From: Ampelocalamus luodianensis
Lineage: Eukaryota; Streptophyta; Magnoliopsida; Poales; Poaceae
DNA length: 64,000 nucleotides
Assembly: GCA_036346255.1 (NCBI GenBank)
Contig: CM070623.1
Span: forward strand, 7,234,407 to 7,298,406
Reading direction: 5' to 3'
In this document: positions 46,484 to 58,100 of the stretch, piece after piece
Numbering within the stretch: the stretch's first letter is position 1
Layout of the letters: each line of letters begins with the position of its first letter
Translations under genes and position numbers: made by a program
The notes under the pieces: generated by a model
Seen by the model: the letters and a program-made list of their open reading frames with translations, nothing else
The model's database searches: none
What the model was told of the DNA's origin: nothing

Positions 46484-49400
46484 TGTGGGGACCCCGGGGT
46501 ATCTCCATAAGACCGAGACTAAACATGGTCTTAAGGACATAACTCTGGACCTCCAGTAAATGAATTCCAACTTAATTTAGTCTAAATGAGAGGAAACTAG
46601 AGCCCCGACGATCATGCGCGCCACTCCTCTGCGAGCACTATATGATTGTCGGTTCTCCAACAAGTCAAGCACTACACTTAGCGAGTTAAATAGGAAGCCA
46701 TGAACAGCGAGCATGACTTATACTGGCTCCCAAGATCAGCGATCAATATATTCATACTCTCATACAACGTTGGTCACATCCATACAACACTCATACATAA
46801 ATAGTACAAAGTCATACATCATAGTTCCAAGTTTACAGTTAACACAAGTGACCGACCGGCCAAATTAAACAAGTTCATAAAGTAGCAGCGAAAGCAAGTA
46901 AGTAAACCAAAATGCCAGATGGTATGCCCCATAACCCATCGACAACCGATCGGGGTTAAATGAAAGCACTACTCATCGGTGTCGCCTAAATCGACAGTGA
47001 CAAGCTCATCGGGCTCGATATCTTCCTCACCTATAAGCCAGTAGAACAAACTGGCTGAGTACCAAAGAGTACTCGCAAGTCTTACACAAATAAAATTAGT
47101 TATGCATAAGGCTGTTCCAAAGGATGGCTCATATTGGCTTAGTTTTGTAAAAGAGACGCAACAAGGTACAGCCTACACATACTAGTTTTTCAAGTGTTAT
47201 TTCAAAATTAGATTTGAAGTAGGAGTAAATCATGTGAATAAGTAATGAATTGAATAACAAATAAGTCATACAGATAGCAAAGTGGCTGTCCACTTTGATA
47301 CAACAACAAACATGAACATCCCATTCATGACGAATACCGAGTTTACTCACAATTTTAATTCCAAGTCTAACAATAGTAACTCCCGAACTCAAGCGGTTGT
47401 CCATAACCGTGGACACGGCTATTCGAATAGATTATACCCTGCAGGGGTGTACTACTTTACCCACACGACTTGATTAGCCTATAAGCCTCCAGATGCCTCC
47501 GAATATAGCATACTTCCTATGGTATGCTGGCCAGGTAAATCAAGATATGGTCGTTTTGAGCAAGAAGATCCCATTGGGCTAAGTCCCTCAACCCAGGGCT
47601 TCTAGGAAACATAAGACGTTACGGTCTCTATGCCCTATTGGCCCCTAAGAAACACATGATTTCACGGTCCCATGCCCTTACAATTTCACCACCGTGGGAC
47701 TCAACACAACAAAACCTTCCCTCTACTTAACCATACAGCTCTCAACCCACGTGTGGTAGCACGAATGTACTTGAATCAACGAAGTTACCAAAGTTCGGTC
47801 CTTAATTGTCCAGACAAGTCCACCACTTACCCAAAACTCGTGCACAAAGCACCATCACTAACCAACACTTGTCCAGACTAAAAGCTCATTTAAAATGACA
47901 AAATTTAACTCATAAAACAGATACAAAGGCCTAAAACAACAATATATAGTGAAAGTTGTGTTTATCCCATAATTGTCGGGTTATTCCCGACAATCAGCTA
48001 CTGGTTCTAGACTTGCATGGCTAAGCAAACCCGAACAATATAATTTCACACATCCTATCTTAAGCATGTGGTGCTGGAATAATTCAAGGATAACCTCAAT
48101 GAATAGGATATAACTAATCTACATATCACAAAAATAGCGACGATATCAAAATAGCATGCAAGCAAATATCATTGCACTACCTTAACAAAACTGAGATCAA
48201 ATATGATGCAAAAAGAAAGTTCAAAGGATGCTTGCCTTGCTGGAAAAGTAGTTGTTCACTCTCAGTAGCGTAGGAATCAATATCAATCGCTTCGGAATCT
48301 AAAGAATAGAAACCGATATAACACCGAAATACTCCAAAAATCAAGATACTCGTAAATGCATGATTTTTCTACAGATGACAAAACATGATTTTATATGAAT
48401 TTAGGTATAAAAATTATTTTATTTTGATTTAGTATATGAAAGTTATGGTGGTTTGAATTTCACTACAATATGTCTTAATTCATGTGATTTTAATTACTTG
48501 GTCAAAATTTGTAGAATAGTGGTGAGTACAAGGATTACATGGATAAACAGGCAATATTATTACAAGTTCAAAACAGTTGAGTTTGCCTCAATTGGAGTTT
48601 TTATGATTTAGTTATGAATTTCTAAAGTAATCAGTATTTCCTTTTGTAAAATAATGCAGTTAATAGCTCATTTTCCAAAATAATGCTCTCTGTTACAGAG
48701 ACATATTTGAAACCAATTTTAATATGAAGTTCATTAAAAATGAAAATTATCAGAAGTGGCTTTACTCATTTTGAAGTTGAAATGAATTAGTTATGTATTT
48801 TTAAAGTTATACATATTTTTACAGTGTACAAATAATTCGTCTTCGGATTTTATAACGCAGTTACTCCTTTTCTCACCGGCGCTACTCAAGCGCGGTCATC
48901 GACAGCGAGTCCCAAGGTCGTTGACTCGGTCAACCTTGACCTAGCCCAACCGAAAACATGTCGAAAACGTATTTCTTGAAAGGCGCCTTACAAGTTATGA
49001 AAACGTATTAACTGATACTTTACGTTTTCTTTAACAGATAGCGTAAACTCTAAAATTACACAACCACTTAACAGAGGCTAACACGGGGTTTTGCGCGTGG
49101 TCCCACCAATCGGTGAGGCACTAAGACAACAATTATACTCTAATCATTGCTTAATCTAATCCGACAGCGGTTAACGCTTAACTGCCCCGCTACAGTGTTG
49201 TCGGGGCTTCCGACAACAGCGCACCTCCTTGCCCGGCGGCTCACCGGCGCGCGGCACTACCGTGGCCGGCCAAGACCTAGAATGGTTCCACAATAGTACT
49301 GTGCAATTAAGGGTAGTGGTGGCGGGTGCGGGATGCCTGCACCGGCGGCTGGCCGGAGCTAAGCGGCAGCATTCTTACGGCAAAAATGCATGCAGCAAAA

Positions 49401-50928
49401 ATAGAGCTCCGCAGCGCATTCAAGCGGGTGCCAGAGGTTCTACAGGCTATAAGCAAACTACCTGAGCTAGGAGAAGGCCCGAGAAGCTTGGAGGCGGCCG
49501 GAGCATTGTCGGCGTCGGAGAAGACAGCGGCGGCGGCACGGCTTAACGTGAAGTGTGAGCTCTCAGCAAAATGGAGAGGAATGAGTGGTAGTGGTAGCTC
49601 ATAGATTCCATAAGGATGCTCCAGTAGCAAAGAATCGACATAAGCCATACCGAACAAGGTGGGAGACGAAATGTTGGTTCTTTGGCCGAAAAGGTTCAAC
49701 CTTCGAATACACGAACACCTGTCGTGCATTACCCAAATAGAGTTAGGGTTTTAATATCAAGCCTAAAGGTACGAAATGACGTGCTAGGTTTGGACAAAAC
49801 TTACGGAGACGAAGAACACACTGAAGGTCCTAGGTGCGTGCTCTAGAGTGAGAAAACAAAGAGATGGTCCAAGCACTACAAGTGAAACCAAGAGTCGGCA
49901 TTAGGTAAAATGGAGACGGTAATGAACACGAGCGGGGAGGAACCACCCGTTGAAACTTACCCGAGTGAGAAGTCGATGCGAGCTTCCTCTCCTCGGTCAA
50001 ACAGAGGAGAAGTGGGGAATAAGAGGCGTGCCGAGGGGGTATTATGCCCGGGAAATGACGGAGATGGCAACGGCATCAACCAGAGGAGCTCGGGGACTGG
50101 TTGCCAGGGGCGGTGGATTGACGGCGTGAGAATCATTCAACAGCTCGGAGCAGATTGCCTCGGCCGCGTGGAGCTCAGCTCCTGTGCGAGGTTGACGAAG
50201 CAGCTGACCGGCGGGCCCTGCTTTGTCAGCGACACGCACACGCGCGCGGGAGCCTGAGTGAGAGAGTTCACGTGGACCGTTGGATTTGTACTGGACGATT
50301 CAGATTTGGTGGATGGTTCGGATTGCCCGTTGGATTCAAGTAATCTGGGCCGTTGGACTAGAATCGGACGTCTGCATGTGATGGTGTATTTAGGCGGTTG
50401 GGCTGAGCCGACTCGCCGGGTCAGACTCGAGCCCAAGGAACAGTGCAACCGGTTTGGGTCTAGAGTTTTGACTGCGATTTAATTAATCTTCTCTACATTG
50501 ACTAAGGCCTTAAAAATAGAAATAAATTATCTAAAAATGCTAAATTAATCACAGGGGTTCCTTGATAGGCCTAGTGTCCATAAAAATTATTGAACCCTAC
50601 TGTTCAAGATATAAAGTGTATAATTTAAATTCAAACATAATGTTGGTCTTTAAATTGTGTTTGAATTTTCTTAGGGTTCAACCCAGTCTCAAAAATTTGG
50701 AAAAAATTATATTAATTCATGATAATTAATATAGTATTTTAATAAATTATTTCCAGATGAACTTTAGTAGCATTTGTTTAAGTTTTTCTTTTGGAGTTCA
50801 AATTAAAGTGTATGTTTAATATTTATTTTGAGATTTTTCAAGTGCAATACTTAATGAAAATGTTTCAAAACATGATGCATGCTAATAAGATGCATAATAT
50901 CCCTCTTTAATAACTTGGGGATGTGACA
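46484..50928 (-). mobile_element. Solo LTR (4445 bp) of the same family as the complete Ty3/gypsy element
   Basis: On the plus strand it reads TGTGGGGACCCC to ATGTGACA, the reverse of the TGTCACAT...GGTCCCCACA LTRs at 8312 and 18078, and aligns with them throughout. The target duplication AAAAC is perfect (46479-46483 and 50929-50933). The uninterrupted duplicate reads CTCGAAAACCTACCATC near 41878, showing the empty site. With no interior and one LTR, it is the product of recombination between the two LTRs of a former full element. Small frames inside (49229-50482 and others) are LTR sequence. Confidence 0.95.
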
Positions 50929-50964
50929 AAAACCGTATCATCTGCCTTTGGGACGAAGGTATTA

Positions 50965-51274
50965 GAGCATCTATAATAATTCATATCACTTGTTACTAAG
51001 AGGTGGATACATCAGTATTTAGGTGATGTGGAAGAGAGAAGGTGAGCTTGTTTCTAGATAAAGAAACAAACAAGTTGTTGATACCAGACAGAAGAAACAA
51101 CAAAATAGCTATTGGAGACTTGTTTGTTACCTAAAAGTCTGTTCTGTGTATAGCAATTAATGCCTTAGATACAAGCTCAAGAAACAATCTGTTGGAAAAC
51201 TTATTTCTTTTATTAGATTGAGTACTCTATCTTCTCTTAATAACAAGCTAAGAAATAAATTATTGTAGATGCTC
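50965..51274. mobile_element. Tourist-like MITE, 310 bp
   Basis: Ends GAGCATCTATAATAATT and AATTATTGTAGATGCTC are inverted repeats, flanked by TTA at 50962-50964 and 51275-51277. The duplicate at 41908 has a single TTA at this place (GGCATTAGGGC), so this is the original insertion site. Confidence 0.88.
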
Positions 51275-51277
51275 TTA

Positions 51278-51532
51278 TGGCATATACAATGGTACATCTG
51301 ACTACTATCTATAACAACTATCCATATCACCTATAGATAACATTAAAAACAGTTCATGCAATGGGTTGTGGTGACATAGTCGGCTACATGATTGTAAATA
51401 ACACATAATCTTTTAATGTTTTTGTTGGTTCTGATGATACAACTAGAATAACATATTTCTCTCTCTTTATTCTCTTTCATCTATATCAGCTTAAATCCTA
51501 CTTAAACTATAGACAACCTATTGTACATGACC
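51278..51532 (-). mobile_element. Tourist-like MITE, 255 bp, next to the previous one
   Basis: Ends TGGCATATACAAT and ATTGTACATGACC are flanked by TTA at 51275-51277 and 51533-51535. The body matches the MITE at 1540-1813 in reverse (CTCTCTTTATTCTCTTTCAT here, its complement there). The left TTA is shared with the neighbouring MITE. Confidence 0.85.
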
Positions 51533-51622
51533 TTACAGTAGACGAGCAGTGTTGATAGCACAGAGGCCAGCGGCCAAAAAGGCAGAGGACAGAGGACACA
51601 ATCTCACTCCTCCCCTCGTCTC

Positions 51623-51636
51623 CATAATAAAAGCCA
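51623..51636 (+). promoter_or_regulatory. Possible TATA-like element of the dynamin gene
   Basis: CCATAATAAAAGCC lies about 115 bp before the first in-frame ATG and about 90 bp after the MITE end. It is the only TATA-like word in the short stretch between MITE and gene. Unproven. Confidence 0.35.
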
Positions 51637-51749
51637 AGGAGCCCATCGATTCTTGCATTCCCCATTGATTCTTGGATTCCAGCTTACAGGCTACGCACAT
51701 ACCTCTCTCTGCTGACCAGACACAAACACTAACTAGCCTTTCCAAATTA

Positions 51750-53774
51750 ATGCACGTGCGGATCGAAGAAGCTGAGCTTCCAATGGACGCTACGGACGAT
51801 ACTAAGAGTTCCTCGGGCAGCGGCGTGACTGCGAGCGCCATGGCGTCCTCGTACAACGACCAGATTCGCCCGCTCCTGGACGCTGTAGACCGCCTGCGCC
51901 ACCTGAGGGTGAGCCAGGAGGGCATCCAGCTTCCCACCATCGTCGTCGTCGGCGACCAGTCCAGCGGCAAGTCGAGCGTGCTGGAGTCGCTGGCCGGCAT
52001 CAGCCTCCCGCGCGGGCAGGGCATCTGCACCCGCGTGCCGCTCGTCATGCGGCTGCAGGACGACCCCACCGCCGACGAGCCCGTGCTGCAGCTGGAGTAC
52101 AGCAGCGGCCCCGTGGTGACCACTTCCGAGGCTGAGGTCGCCGACGCCATCAACACCGCGACCGCCGAGATCGCCGGGGCCGGCAAGGGCATCTCGGACG
52201 CGCCCATCACCCTCGTCGTGCGGAAGAGGGGCGTGCCCGACCTCACCCTCGTCGACCTGCCCGGCATCACCCGCGTGCCCGTGCAGGGCCAGCCGGATGA
52301 TATCTACGACCAGATCGCCAAGATCATCAAGGCGTACATCGCGCCCAAGGAGAGCATCATCTTGAACGTGCTCTCGGCCACGGTGGACTTCCCGACGTGC
52401 GAGTCCATCCGCATGTCGCAGCTGGTGGACCCCACTGGCAAGCGCACGCTCGCGGTGGTCACCAAGGCCGACAAGGCCCCAGAGGGCCTGCTCGAGAAGG
52501 TCACCGTGGACGACGTGCACATCGGCCTAGGCTACGTCTGCGTCCGGAACCGCATCGGCGACGAGACGTACGGCGAGGCGCGGGTGGCGGAGGAGCGCCT
52601 GTTCGCGCAACACCCTCTGCTGTCCACGATTGACAAGTCCATGGTGGGCATCCCGATGCTCGCGCGGAGGCTGACGCAGATACAGGCGTCCATCATCGCC
52701 AGGTGCCTCCCCGACATCGTCAAGCAGATCAACGAACGGCTCAGCCACAGCAGCGACGAGCTCGGCCAGATGCCGCCGGATCTCGACAACGTCGCCGACG
52801 CGGTGAGGGTGTTCTTCCACATCATCAAGCAGGTGTGCGCTTCGCTGGAGAAGGTGCTCCTGAGGGGCGAATTCGACGAGTACCCGGACGACCTCCACTT
52901 CCATGGCACGGCGCGCATCGCCGAGATGCTGGCCAACTACGCGCGTAAGCTGCCTGCCCAGAGCCCAACGCGGGACGGCGAGCCGTTCCTGGCGGAGGAG
53001 ATGCGCGTCCTGGAGGAGACCAAGGGCATCAATCTCCCCAACTTCCTGCCGAGATCGGCGCTCCTGGTTCTGCTCATGAAGAAGGTCCAGACCATCGTGC
53101 ACGTGCCACTCGGTCTCGTCACCCAGGTGTGGGAATACGTCGAGGACCTGGTGATGAGGATACTGCTGCACCACTCGCACAACTACCCCCAGGTGCAGCC
53201 GTCGTGCCGCCGCGCCGTCCAGAGCCTCATGGACAAGGCGCGGGCACGCTCGACGCAGCACGTGAACGAGCTCATCGAGATGGAACTGGTGGCCGACTAC
53301 ACGGCGAATCCCGACTACATGAAGACGTGGGCCGGCATAATGGAAGGCCATGACAGGTTCCTCGAAGCCGTGGAGGGCCAGTCAAATCCCACGGTGGTTA
53401 CCCTCCAGGGCTTTGGAGAGATGGACGTGTCGCACCTCAGGCTGCAGAATGCTGAGCTCGCTGGGCAGGCCTTCGACCTGAAGGCGCGCCTGACGGCCTA
53501 CTGGAACTGCGTCGTGCTCCGGCTCGTCGACGGCCTGGCGCTGCACGTCCTTTGCAGCATCAAGCGGCTCGTGGAGAAAGAGCTCGAGGCGGAGGTCGCA
53601 GGTGAAGTTCTGGGCGACAGGATAGACGGTGTGGAGCAGATGCTAGTGGCGTCGCCGGGCACCGCCGCAAAGCGTCAGCGCCTCATGAATAGCATCTCAC
53701 TGCTCCAGGAGTCCAGGGCAGCCGTTGCAAATATCATGGACAGGATTAACGCGGCAAGCGGCGATCACGTCTAG
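51750..53774 (+). CDS. DRP4C: Dynamin-related GTPase, DRP4 (DRP4C/Mx-like) family, intronless, 674 aa
   Basis: A single open frame encodes a full DRP4-type large GTPase. Visible parts, numbered from ATG 51750: P-loop GDQSSGKS (68-75), switch-I CTRVP (T94), DLPG (169-172), TKAD (238-241), the stalk/middle region, and a GTPase effector domain (about 583-674) with coiled-coil helices. There is no PH or proline-rich domain, as in DRP4/Mx proteins. These GTPases assemble on membranes or other targets; the plant DRP4 role is poorly known. The first ATG in frame is 51750. Later ATGs at 51783 and 51840 have better start context (GCGCCATGGCG at 51840), and homologues usually begin close to ASSYN, so the true start may be 51783 or 51840. 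A TTG upstream at 51672 is not a plausible start. High GC3 contrasts with the AT-rich surroundings. All catalytic motifs are intact, so it is probably functional. Confidence 0.93.
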   Translation: MHVRIEEAELPMDATDDTKSSSGSGVTASAMASSYNDQIRPLLDAVDRLRHLRVSQEGIQLPTIVVVGDQSSGKSSVLESLAGISLPRGQGICTRVPLVMRLQDDPTADEPVLQLEYSSGPVVTTSEAEVADAINTATAEIAGAGKGISDAPITLVVRKRGVPDLTLVDLPGITRVPVQGQPDDIYDQIAKIIKAYIAPKESIILNVLSATVDFPTCESIRMSQLVDPTGKRTLAVVTKADKAPEGLLEKVTVDDVHIGLGYVCVRNRIGDETYGEARVAEERLFAQHPLLSTIDKSMVGIPMLARRLTQIQASIIARCLPDIVKQINERLSHSSDELGQMPPDLDNVADAVRVFFHIIKQVCASLEKVLLRGEFDEYPDDLHFHGTARIAEMLANYARKLPAQSPTRDGEPFLAEEMRVLEETKGINLPNFLPRSALLVLLMKKVQTIVHVPLGLVTQVWEYVEDLVMRILLHHSHNYPQVQPSCRRAVQSLMDKARARSTQHVNELIEMELVADYTANPDYMKTWAGIMEGHDRFLEAVEGQSNPTVVTLQGFGEMDVSHLRLQNAELAGQAFDLKARLTAYWNCVVLRLVDGLALHVLCSIKRLVEKELEAEVAGEVLGDRIDGVEQMLVASPGTAAKRQRLMNSISLLQESRAAVANIMDRINAASGDHV

Positions 53775-54245
53775 GTCGATCGATCGGCGACTGGTGTATG
53801 CTGCCATATACAATTATGCATCTGGCTACTCGATCGCGTTTCATCAACCGTGTGATACTTTGAGCAATGAGTCCGTGTCTTGCATTGGTCTCTTGGAATA
53901 ATAATTAGTTAAAGTGTGATGGGATCAATGTTATCTCTACGTTTCTTGTCTCCTAATGTGCACAACGAGATTGATCAGTTGTTATGGTTCTGAACATTGG
54001 TACGGTTTAGTTTACAAGGTGCAACTTTGATCACCAACTAGAATTAAGCCTGTGCATTGTAACGGGCAACTTTGATCCACTGCTATGTTTGTAGAAGATG
54101 GGTCAATGTTGGCATCTTGGTTTGTGAGGATACTTTGAGCAATGAGTGTTGGTCTGGAATAAAGGGTATTGCTGGATACAAATCTGAATTTTGAGGAAAA
54201 TATTGGATTTGGTACTAGGAGCCTGGACGGAGGTGAGTGATCTGT
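53775..54245. other. 3' flank of the dynamin gene
   Basis: AATAATAATT near 53897 is a possible polyadenylation signal about 125 bp after the stop. A short TGATACTTTGAGCAATGAGT-like phrase occurs twice (53851 and 54129), a small local duplication. No other gene is seen. Confidence 0.5.
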
Positions 54246-54752
54246 CACTACCGGACTCAGGCACTTTGCCGAGTGCCTCAGGCACTCGGCAAAGGCTCCT
54301 TTGCACTCGGTAAAGGCTTTGCCGAATGCGACACTCGGCAAAGGGCACTCGGAAAAAAAAAGTCGGCAAAGTAGCCTTTGCCGAGTGTATTTTTCGGGCA
54401 CTCGGCAAAGGCTTTACCGAGTGCGGGTTGGCACTCGGCAAAGAAAAGGCACGATTCGTGCGCGGTACGTTGGCCGCTTGCCGAAAGTGCCAAACCGCGC
54501 ACTCGGCAAAGAGTTTTTACTTTTTTTGAAATGTCTTTGCCGAGTGTCGGAATGATGGCACTCGGCAAAGTTTTGAAATATTTTTTGAAAATCCTTTGCG
54601 AGTGCCTCGCCATGGCACTCGGCAAAGTTAATTTTTTTTTGAAAATCCTTTGCGAGTGCAATCCCTTATGGCACTTTCGGCAAAGTTGTAAATTTTTTAA
54701 AAAATTATTTGCCGAGTGCCGCAGTCCCGGCACTCGGCAAAGTTTTAATTTT
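54246..54752 (+). mobile_element. CACTA terminus with GCACTCGGCAAAG subterminal repeats, cut by assembly gap
   Basis: The terminus CACTACCGGACTCAGGCACT opens a dense field of TTTGCCGAGTGC and GCACTCGGCAAAG in both orientations, as in Doppia-like grass CACTA families. It runs into the 100-N gap. No matching other end (…CCGGTAGTG) is seen in the window. Frames at 54012-54914 are repeat by-products. Confidence 0.85.
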
Positions 54753-54852
54753 NNNNNNNNNNNNNNNNNNNNNNNNNNNNNNNNNNNNNNNNNNNNNNNN
54801 NNNNNNNNNNNNNNNNNNNNNNNNNNNNNNNNNNNNNNNNNNNNNNNNNNNN
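54753..54852. other. Assembly gap (100 N)
   Basis: Exactly 100 unknown bases, probably a scaffold join of unknown size in hairpin-rich CACTA repeats. Confidence 0.98.
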
Positions 54853-55106
54853 ATTTCGACCTGTGGCTCTTCTCTTGCCCTGTTCATTTAAGTCACACAT
54901 TGCACTTTGGCTGAAGGAGAAGGATGTGAGGAATCTCACTGATATTAGGAATTTTTGTCATGAGCTCGAGGGTAACGATCTTTAACTCTTTATTTACTCT
55001 AGGTTTATCTTTAATCAATCTTAGTGTATTTGGTTAATAGGAGGAGTAACGATTTGCAGTTTATTAATATAATTTAACACTACTAATTGTTACGTGTGTA
55101 GCGTAG

Positions 55107-58100
55107 ATGGACCGAATCGATGTACGGTGCGTAACTGCAGAGTGAAGAGTACATTAATGGCGTGATTGCTTTTAAAGAGCGCGGAGCATGATATCTGAAT
55201 AAGGGATAGAATTTATGTATCGCCCATGCATTGATTGCGGTAATCAAGATTTTTAACAACCCGCCGCAGATCGTAGGGCACTTGATTCGGGGTTTCAAAA
55301 AGGGTATACATGTTGGACCATCCACGGTGAAGAGCAGATTATACAGAAGTTAATAATGATGACATCGCCGAGGAAGTTAATTATGATGACATCGCCGAGG
55401 AAGTCAACGATATGCCGGATGTGGATTGTGTTTTTATAACGATAGGTCGCACGATGACAACTGGATCGATGCTACACGATGCGTATGAAACTACTGAGGA
55501 GAGAGAGTTTTGTAAATTCGAGCGCTTAATGGAGGACTCGGGAAACTTTTGTTTCGATCGCAGCGGAATACACAAGGTTGTCAACCGTATTTGAACCGCT
55601 GAAATTGAAGCGCAGCAATGGTTGGTCCAACAAGAGTTTCACGGCGTTATTATGTCTCCTAGCGGACATTCTTCCGAGGGAAACGTGTTGCCCAAAGACC
55701 ACCTACCAAGCCAAGAAGGTTCTTTGTCCATTGGGAATGGAAGTAGAAAGAATACATGCATGTCCAAACGATTGTATCCTCAGATCGAAAGAGTATGCAG
55801 ACTTGCATGTGTGTCCGTGTGCAAAGCATCCCGATACAAGCGTAAGAATATCGCTAAGGTGAAGCAAGGACCTCTCGCTAAGGTGTTGTGGTATCTCGCT
55901 GTGATCCCACGCTTGAAACGTTTATTTGCGAACCGAAGGAGGCAAGATTGTCGCGCTGGCACTCTGAGGAGCGTAAGAAAGATGGAAAACTAAGACACCT
56001 CGCGATTCTCGCGGTGGAGAAATTTCGATCGGACCTTCAAAGAGTTCGGTGCGGAACCGAGGAACATAAGGTAGGGTTGAGTGCGGATGGAATGAATCCT
56101 TTCGGTAACATGAGCAGCCGACATAGCACTGCCCGTGAATCTATGTATGTACAACCTTCCTCCTTGGCGTGTATGAAGCGGAGTACATTTTGATGTCACT
56201 ACTTATCCAAGGGTCAAGCAACTTGGGAACGATATTGATGTGTACCTAGCACCATTATCGGATGATCTTGTGACATCGTTAAACGAAGGTACAAGTATGG
56301 GATGCGTATAAACGAGAGAACTTCTTTACACGCCATGTTGTTCTCGCACTATCAATAATTTTCCGCCTTGGTAACTGTCAAGCTTGAGACGAAGGAGCCA
56401 AAGCCTGTCCGCACTTCTTAGATGCTACGGAGAGTGTATGGCTGAACAACTCGCGCAAAACTGTGTATATACGTCACCGTAGGTTCCTTCCCAGGAGTCA
56501 CCCATACCGTAAGATGAAGAAACAACCGACGGAAATAAGGAGGACGATTCACCCAAGGGCTTTTAGAGGGAAAGAGGTCTATGATATGGTTAAGGATATC
56601 GATGTTATGCTTGGGAAGGGACGTAAATTAAAAACCCGTCAGAAGAACATATGGAAGAAGTGGTCAATTTTTTGGGACTTGCCTTATTGGGAGCACTTAG
56701 AAGTTCGTCACTGCATCAACGTCATGCGCGTGGAGAAGAATGTATGTGAAAGCTTGATTGGTCTCTTACTGAACATTAGTGGCAAAACAAAGGATGGTGT
56801 TAACGCACGACATGACTTGGTTGTTATGAACATAAGGACCGAGTTAGCACTGAAAGAGACCGATAAAGGACGAACATACCTTCCACCAGCTTGCTACACT
56901 ATGTCCAAGGCCGAGAGAAATGAATTATGCCAAAGCTTGCATGGTGTTAAAGTCCCGTCTGGTTACTCCGCTAACATTAAGAAACTTGTTTCTATGCAAG
57001 ATTTGAAATTAATTGGTATGAAGTCTCATGATTGTCATGTCGATGACACAAATGCTTCTGTTGCAATTAGGGGTATCTTGCCAAACAAGGTCCGAGTGGC
57101 AATCTTGAGGTCGTGTTATTTCTTCAACTCAATTGCTCGGAAGGTCATCGATCGAAGCGACTAGATGCTCTACAAAGCCGAGGTGGTGGCGACTCTATGT
57201 CAACTTGAGATGTATTTCCCTCCGTCATTTTTCGATATCATGGTCCATCTCATTGTTCATCTTGTGAAAGAGATAAAGATATGCGGTCCCGTGTTCCTCG
57301 TCATATGTACCCGCTCGAGAGGTATATGGGAATTCTCAAGTCCTACGACGGAATCGATCTCGACCGAGGGCGACATCATCGAAGGTTATGCAACCGAAGA
57401 GGTCATTGAGTTCTGCGTCGACTACATGGCTCGTGTGAACCGATAGGTGTGCCTCTATCTCGTCATGAGGGAATTTGGATGGTATCGGGACCATCGAAAA
57501 GGAAATCAATCACTCGACCGATACGTGCGCTCAAGCCCATTTCACGGCCTTGCAACACATGACCCAAGTGTCCCCGTACATCGACGAGCAAAAACATGGT
57601 ACGCCATCAGAATCGAGCACGGTCGGATGTTTGGATCACGAGATCACAACCGTCGGTTCAACGAATGGTTAAAGGTGCGAATCATGGTCGGGAGGTCATC
57701 AAGTGATGATACTTTGCTATGGTTGGCAAAAGGGCCACAATTTACAATTGTCACATGGCAAGATACGACATAAATGGGTACACATTTTATACGGCAGCTC
57801 AGATAGGAAGAGCCTGATCCGTAACAGCGGTGTCCGTGATAGATGCATTCATTACCAATGGCTGAGGAGCTCGTACTATGGGCAAATAGAGGAGATATGG
57901 GAGCTTGACTACGTGCTTTTCAAGATCCCCTATTTCGTGCCGTTGGGTCCATCTCCCATGTGAAGGTCGACAAATGCGGCGTCACTACCGTGGACCTCGA
58001 TCGTGTCGGATACGAAGACGAACCATTCTGATCTTGGCTAACCAAGTTGTTCAAGTCTTCTATGTAACCGACCCGGCAAATAAGAAGCGTCACGTAGTTC

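Larger units (their letters stand above)
42235..51570. repeat. Segmental duplication, copy expanded by insertions, ends in the dynamin promoter
   Basis: Same sequence as 41043-41942, but stretched to about 9.3 kb by a Helitron (42487-44157), a roughly 0.6-kb stretch holding an inverted repeat (about 44170-44820), a 956-bp element (45150-46105), a 4445-bp solo LTR (46484-50928) and two MITEs (50965-51274 and 51278-51532). The last shared block, near 51536-51570, is directly before the dynamin gene leader. Confidence 0.8.

Noticed and set aside
49860..49885. AAGCACTACAAGTG as a CACTA end with AAG duplication matching 59927
   Set aside because: It lies within the solo LTR and matches ordinary LTR sequence; no subterminal repeats nearby.
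51672..51749. Extension of the dynamin protein to 51672
   Set aside because: The codon there is TTG, not ATG; a plant nuclear gene would start at an ATG (51750, 51783 or 51840).
54378..54914. Open frames across the N gap
   Set aside because: They run through unknown bases and CACTA repeats; not real proteins.
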